This document shows, piece after piece, positions 59,934-64,000 of a stretch of 64,000 nt of DNA. The notes beneath the pieces are model-generated. The model was given only the letters and a program-made list of their open reading frames with translations, was not told the origin of the DNA and made no database searches. Every line of letters begins with the position of its first letter. The first letter of the stretch is position 1. Both the position numbers and the translations under genes were made by a program. Origin of the DNA: Fen-1258 sp041658245 (GTDB lineage Bacteria > Bacteroidota > Ignavibacteria > Ignavibacteriales > Melioribacteraceae); NCBI GenBank assembly GCA_041658245.1, contig JBBAAM010000004.1, positions 1-64,000 on the forward strand, in the 5' to 3' direction.

Positions 59934-62465
59934 CTAAACACTAAAATAAAACGTCGTTCCAACATCAACTTCAGATTCTGCCCAAATCTCTCCGCCATGC
60001 CTGGTAACAATTCGTTTTGCAATTGCAAGACCAACACCGGTGCCTTTATATTCTGTTTCACTGTGCAGCCGTTGAAACACGCCGAACAATTTATCGTAAT
60101 ACTTCATATTGAAACCAACGCCGTTATCCTTAATTGAATAAACTGTTTTTCCATTTTCTACTTTACTGCTTATTTCAATAACCGGTTTTTCTTTCTTTGA
60201 TGAAAACTTTACGGCATTTGATAATACGTTTGCCCAAAGCTGTCTTACCATTGCAGCATCACCTATAGCAAGCGGTAAATTAGAAACTGAAAACAAAATC
60301 TTTTTTTTCTCGTCTTCGGAAGTCACTTCATGATAAATAGAGTTTGCGAGTGTCTTCATATCAATATCAGATTTAGCGAGATCGCGTTGACCGACACGGG
60401 AGAAAGCAAGAAGATCATCAATTAGATGCCCCATCTTCTTTGTCTGTTCGCGAATTACATTTAGCAGCCTTTGTCCTTCTTTATCTAACTTCTTAGAATA
60501 ATCTTCAAGCAAAATATTTGAGAAACCGTCAATTCCTCTAAGCGGTGTACGCAAATCGTGAGAGACGGAATATGAAAATGATTCCAATTCTTTGTTAGCA
60601 GCTTCTAATTGTGCCGTGCGATTAATTACCCGCTGTTCAAGTTCTTCATTGAGTTTTTTAATTTCTTCTTCTGCACGTTTGCGTTCGGTGATATCGTTAA
60701 ATAACCCGATATTCATCAGTTTTCTGTTTATGACTACTGGTTTCGCACTTATATCTGCGTAAAAGACAGAACCATCTTTACGGAGACAAGGAATGTTACA
60801 AGCTACCATTTTTTCAGATCGGCTTATCGCTTCAAATTCATTGAGCACCATTGGTAATGAATCTTTTGGATGAATATCAAAAACTTCAAGATGAATAATT
60901 TCTTCTTCACTATAACCGAACATTTTACAAATTGCAGGATTTGCATACTTAAGCTCCTTAGCTCCAACATCTGCAACCAGAATTCCTTCAGCGGCACCTT
61001 CGAACAACGCGTGGTATCTTTTTTCTGATTCTATTAATGCTTCTTCAGCACGCTTGCGTTCTGTGATATCGCGAATATTACATTGGATTACGTTCTTTTT
61101 ATCAACTAAATAAACATTGCTTACAAACTCTACATAAAACTGCTCTCCAATTGAGGTTTCAAGCGCTAAATTATCATAACGGACATATCCTTTCTGCTGT
61201 AATTCCAAAAATTTATCTTTGTTGGCAATTATATTTTTAAATGATCCAACTTCCCAAATTGCTTTTTCAATGAATTGCTCTTTTGAATAGCCCAATTTCT
61301 CAATTAAAAATGGATTCACATCTACAATCATTCCGGTTTCCGCATCGAGGATTAGAATCCCATCTCTTGCCGCTTCAAAGAGGCGGCGGTAACGGGTTTC
61401 GGAAGCAGAGAGTATGGTTTTAAATTCTTCATGAGCTTCACGTAATTTTATTTCTTTACCAAAAAGTTCTCTATAAATATTTCTTTGACGGGAATAGTAA
61501 AACCAAGCCAAACCTGCTCCGGACAAAAGGATTAAAACGAATGCCAAAATTGTGATGAATATTGCTCTAAAAATAAGTTCGGAATAAATTTCACTATTGT
61601 CAACTTTAGCCACCATAAACCAGGGTGTGCCGGGTATAGGTTGAATATCCGATAGCACAGGAACTCCGAGGTAGTCTATCCCTTCCCAAATTCCTTTATA
61701 ACCTAAAACTGCCTGCACTGAAGGGACTTCTTTTTGGGTTAAGGAAATCCTGAGTTTTAGCGCAGTATTTTTCCGGTGCCGTAATTCATTTAGGAAGAGA
61801 ACACTGTCGCCGTCTCTTCGAAGTAATATTGTTTCGGCTGTTTTGCTTGGCGTGGGCCACTTTTGAATTAAGGGATAAAGATATTTATGGGGATCAATAC
61901 GTAAAACCAATACTGCTATAATTTGCTTACTCTCATTTAGCAGCGGTGCAAGTAGATCAAAATGTATCGAATTTTCAATGTTGCATAAATATAAATCAGT
62001 TATAAAAATTGATTTGCGGGTAACAAGCGAATCAATGAAAGTAGAAATTGAAGGTTCAACATCTTTAAAGTCAGGATCGATACTAAACAGTATTTCTTTA
62101 TCAGTAGAGACAATAAAAATATTTTTGTATCCATGATTATCTTTGATTAATGTTAGGCTTTTTTTTAATGATGATTTTGCATGTATTACATTCCTGCCTT
62201 CAAGTAGATCAAGAGAGTATTGAATTACAGTGGGATCAGTCGAGAAAAATTGGGCTTCGGAGTATCGTTCTTTCCGCCATTGTTCAATCTGATTAATCTT
62301 TAATTCAGCAATTGCTTGAATATCTTGGTGCTTGGCTATGCGGATGGAATTTACTTCGGATGTATAAAATAAATACCCGCCAAATATTATCAGTGCACTC
62401 ATAGCCCCTGCTAAAACAAACATGTACCGTTTTTTAATTACTGTTGGTTTAGATTCCTTTTCCAT
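59934..62465 (-). CDS. Membrane sensor histidine kinase with two PAS domains
   Basis: The start is ATG 62465, preceded by AAGG; an upstream GTG overlaps the ribosome site. The 843-aa protein has a transmembrane helix (about 15-35), a large periplasmic sensor (about 40-290, dCache-like; NIFIVSTDKEILFSID, AAVLVLRIDP-like IAVLVLRIDPHKYL), a second helix (about 297-325), PAS (about 355-475), PAS (480-600), a coiled-coil linker, HisKA (about 630-700; FSYSVSHDLRTPLRGIDGFS) and HATPase_c (about 735-843; NVLSNAVKFSS, DNGVGFNMKY, GTGVGLAIAKRIV). It resembles the phytochrome-type kinases that pair with Rcp-like regulators. Confidence 0.93.
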   Translation of the reverse strand: MEKESKPTVIKKRYMFVLAGAMSALIIFGGYLFYTSEVNSIRIAKHQDIQAIAELKINQIEQWRKERYSEAQFFSTDPTVIQYSLDLLEGRNVIHAKSSLKKSLTLIKDNHGYKNIFIVSTDKEILFSIDPDFKDVEPSISTFIDSLVTRKSIFITDLYLCNIENSIHFDLLAPLLNESKQIIAVLVLRIDPHKYLYPLIQKWPTPSKTAETILLRRDGDSVLFLNELRHRKNTALKLRISLTQKEVPSVQAVLGYKGIWEGIDYLGVPVLSDIQPIPGTPWFMVAKVDNSEIYSELIFRAIFITILAFVLILLSGAGLAWFYYSRQRNIYRELFGKEIKLREAHEEFKTILSASETRYRRLFEAARDGILILDAETGMIVDVNPFLIEKLGYSKEQFIEKAIWEVGSFKNIIANKDKFLELQQKGYVRYDNLALETSIGEQFYVEFVSNVYLVDKKNVIQCNIRDITERKRAEEALIESEKRYHALFEGAAEGILVADVGAKELKYANPAICKMFGYSEEEIIHLEVFDIHPKDSLPMVLNEFEAISRSEKMVACNIPCLRKDGSVFYADISAKPVVINRKLMNIGLFNDITERKRAEEEIKKLNEELEQRVINRTAQLEAANKELESFSYSVSHDLRTPLRGIDGFSNILLEDYSKKLDKEGQRLLNVIREQTKKMGHLIDDLLAFSRVGQRDLAKSDIDMKTLANSIYHEVTSEDEKKKILFSVSNLPLAIGDAAMVRQLWANVLSNAVKFSSKKEKPVIEISSKVENGKTVYSIKDNGVGFNMKYYDKLFGVFQRLHSETEYKGTGVGLAIAKRIVTRHGGEIWAESEVDVGTTFYFSV

Positions 62466-62756
62466 AGAATTCACCTTAAAAAAATCTACTTTTCGTTTGT
62501 TGCATTAATGCAAGAAATACCTGATGCTAAGTTAGTTACACTTTTATTTTTGTGCAACTAATGAAATAGCAAGAGTGGTTTTGCAATAGGTATTAATGTT
62601 TTCTATTGCCTCGTACCTACTTCCTTTTGGCATAGATTCATTAAAGTAATTATAGTTTTGTTACTCATCTTTAGTATTTTATAGAAAGACTTTGTCCCGA
62701 TTTTTAATTTAATAAATAATGCATACGGTTTATCGTGCAGTAACAAGGAAAAAAGA

Positions 62757-64000
62757 ATGGCAATAACTGAATTTAAAAAACCAACAAATGTATTTCCGTT
62801 AATTACTTCGGGATTATATTTCGGCATCCTGCAAGCTGCACTCTATTTCGCTATCGAAGTTTTTGTTACCGCAACCTTTACTGGTTATTTTATCTTGATC
62901 TTAACCTGGATGTGCGGCGTTGTTTTTGCGATGAAGACAAATGTATTTGAGGGACTTCTTAATAATATGGTTCTCTCGCTTGCATCATTTTATTCCCTCT
63001 TGCTGGTTACAATTCTGTTTACTCTTTACTCACCGATGTATTTTTTACTTGGATTGCTAATTTTTATATCGGCTTTTCCTGCCGGTAAATTTTTTAAAGA
63101 ATTGGGAACAGCAGTTTCAAGCGATACACTTTTTTTGCATGAAAATAATGGATTTGTTTTCGGCACGGTGCTGGGACTTTTGCTCTTTGTAAAATTTGGA
63201 GTGCTTTTTATCTACATTGCACCGCTGCTTGCCTTTGCAATTATGTTTCTCTCGTTCAAAGAAAAAGAAATCGTCGTAATGGGTATCGTATTATTGTTTG
63301 TTCTTTTTTTTATTTCACAAAGTTATTGGATAGGAGTTTTCTCTCTTCTACTTCTCTCTGCAGTTCTGTTGTGGTCTAAGTATCTTCTGCCAAAACCGGT
63401 TGCATCAGACCAAAACGAATCAACTTTGCCGGAGCTATCGAACAAAAGATTAAAGGTTATTATTTTTATCGCGGGATTCAATCTCATCCTTCTCCAATAT
63501 TTTATTGTGCGGGAATTTTCAACCATCATTTCTGCAAATGAACTAAGCATTTTACTTGTAAGTGCGGCATATTTTATCGGCTTCTCCGTTGGTTATGCTG
63601 TCTCATCCCGTATAACATTTACTTATTTAAAAGTGATAAGCTTCGTTACGTTTCTTATTCATTTAGTTGTCTTTGCCGGAATAAAATTTTTCGCTTCTTA
63701 TTTTGTGTTTAATGGATTTAGTTTAGAATCCTTACTGCTGCTTCTTTTTGTTTCGTCGTTTTTAACATCTTCTTTTTATTCAATCTTTTTACCTAAGATC
63801 ATTCAGATGAAAGGTTCTCACAAGCTGCCGTCATTCTACAGCGTCGAACTTCTCGGGGCAGTTAGCGGAGTTATCTTTTTTCTTTTAATTATTTCGTTCG
63901 CACCGTTTTTTCTTTTACCGGTTTATTTTCTTTTATTAGTCTTTTTATATTTTATCTTGCTCGATAGAAGCTTGTGGGCGGATTCTCTCCTTATGATCGG
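62757..64000 (+). CDS. Multi-pass membrane protein, 3' end beyond window (spermidine synthase-like membrane domain)
   Basis: ATG 62757 with AAGGAAAAAAG upstream opens a frame with no stop to the window edge, so at least 414 residues. It is almost wholly hydrophobic, with roughly a dozen helices. The region FNLILLQYFIVREFSTII followed by SANELSILLVSAAYFIGFSV is typical of the membrane domain found fused to spermidine synthase-like methyltransferase domains (LLQ..LVREF...GGNEL). The catalytic part, if present, lies outside the window. It is the only plus-strand protein gene and diverges from the histidine kinase. The 291-bp intergenic region holds small inverted repeats (TAGTTACACTT/TGTGCAACTA) and presumably both promoters. 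Confidence 0.8.
   Translation, partial: MAITEFKKPTNVFPLITSGLYFGILQAALYFAIEVFVTATFTGYFILILTWMCGVVFAMKTNVFEGLLNNMVLSLASFYSLLLVTILFTLYSPMYFLLGLLIFISAFPAGKFFKELGTAVSSDTLFLHENNGFVFGTVLGLLLFVKFGVLFIYIAPLLAFAIMFLSFKEKEIVVMGIVLLFVLFFISQSYWIGVFSLLLLSAVLLWSKYLLPKPVASDQNESTLPELSNKRLKVIIFIAGFNLILLQYFIVREFSTIISANELSILLVSAAYFIGFSVGYAVSSRITFTYLKVISFVTFLIHLVVFAGIKFFASYFVFNGFSLESLLLLLFVSSFLTSSFYSIFLPKIIQMKGSHKLPSFYSVELLGAVSGVIFFLLIISFAPFFLLPVYFLLLVFLYFILLDRSLWADSLLMI

Noticed and set aside
62603..62827. 74-codon minus-strand frame at the right-hand intergenic region
   Set aside because: It overlaps the start of the plus-strand membrane-protein gene and dispersed repeats; no convincing ribosome-binding site.

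Overview
The window looks like a chromosomal segment from the Ignavibacteria/Chlorobi side of the Bacteroidota-Chlorobiota group. The basis is AT-rich DNA, secreted proteins ending in a type IX secretion (T9SS) sorting domain with a Y-x-N-[FY]-P-N-P-F-N-P core, a PorV/PorQ-type protein, a TonB receptor with a carboxypeptidase-regulatory-like N-terminus, Rcp-like response regulators, and many short dispersed palindromes of the kind seen between genes in these phyla. Species cannot be named from the sequence alone. Every protein gene from 0.4 to 62.5 kb is on the minus strand; only a tRNA-Ser at the left edge and a truncated membrane-protein gene at the right edge are on the plus strand.

Layout. 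(1) 1-890: intact tRNA-Ser(GCT) preceded by tandem 86-bp copies of its 5' half, then one convincing 58-aa gene (and possibly a 38-aa one). (2) 894-15473: one 4859-aa secreted mosaic protein with beta-helices, FN3 domains, 17 Ig-like 'SPNGGE' modules, four FISUMP domains, a two-component-propeller array, a Ycf48/BNR-like propeller, three choice-of-anchor-D-like domains and a T9SS tail. (3) 15.5-17.2 kb: a repeat island with an orphan MNT nucleotidyltransferase and a REP-associated tyrosine transposase (RAYT) pseudogene that carries its own palindromes in frame. (4) 17.2-23.3 kb: CHASE2 protein, FecR-like protein, papain-like protease, small membrane protein and caspase-like protease, the first three translationally coupled. 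This is a candidate undescribed envelope sensing/proteolysis module. (5) 23.6-50.7 kb: a co-directional cluster headed by a LacI regulator: TonB receptor, large secreted protein, PorV-like protein, ribokinase, secreted propeller proteins, propeller-esterase fusion, serine hydrolase, ABC sugar importer without ATPase, four ADP-ribosylglycohydrolase-family proteins (one with its metal ligands lost), a CitD-CitE fusion and CitF. (6) 51.1-54.2 kb: hemolysin III-family protein and a SulP-STAS-cNMP transporter. (7) 54.2-62.5 kb: repeat island and a two-component group (histidine kinase, single-domain response regulator, multi-PAS hybrid kinase). (8) 62.76 kb to the end: 5' part of a membrane protein resembling the membrane domain of spermidine synthase-like proteins.

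How the genes may work together. The LacI cluster reads as a complete route for a glycosylated nutrient: outer-membrane uptake (TonB), periplasmic or surface de-esterification (esterase, serine hydrolase), inner-membrane import (solute-binding protein plus two permeases), glycosidic cleavage (ADP-ribosylglycohydrolase-fold enzymes), sugar phosphorylation (ribokinase) and cleavage of an organic acid (citrate lyase-like complex). The substrate is unknown. An 11-bp-stem terminator at 38.5 kb probably divides the run into at least two transcription units. The CHASE2 cluster looks like a sensor with two cysteine-protease effectors.

A recurring theme is short palindromic repeats invading coding sequence in frame: inside the RAYT gene itself, in the signal peptide of the papain-like protease, and a different dispersed repeat inside the giant gene.
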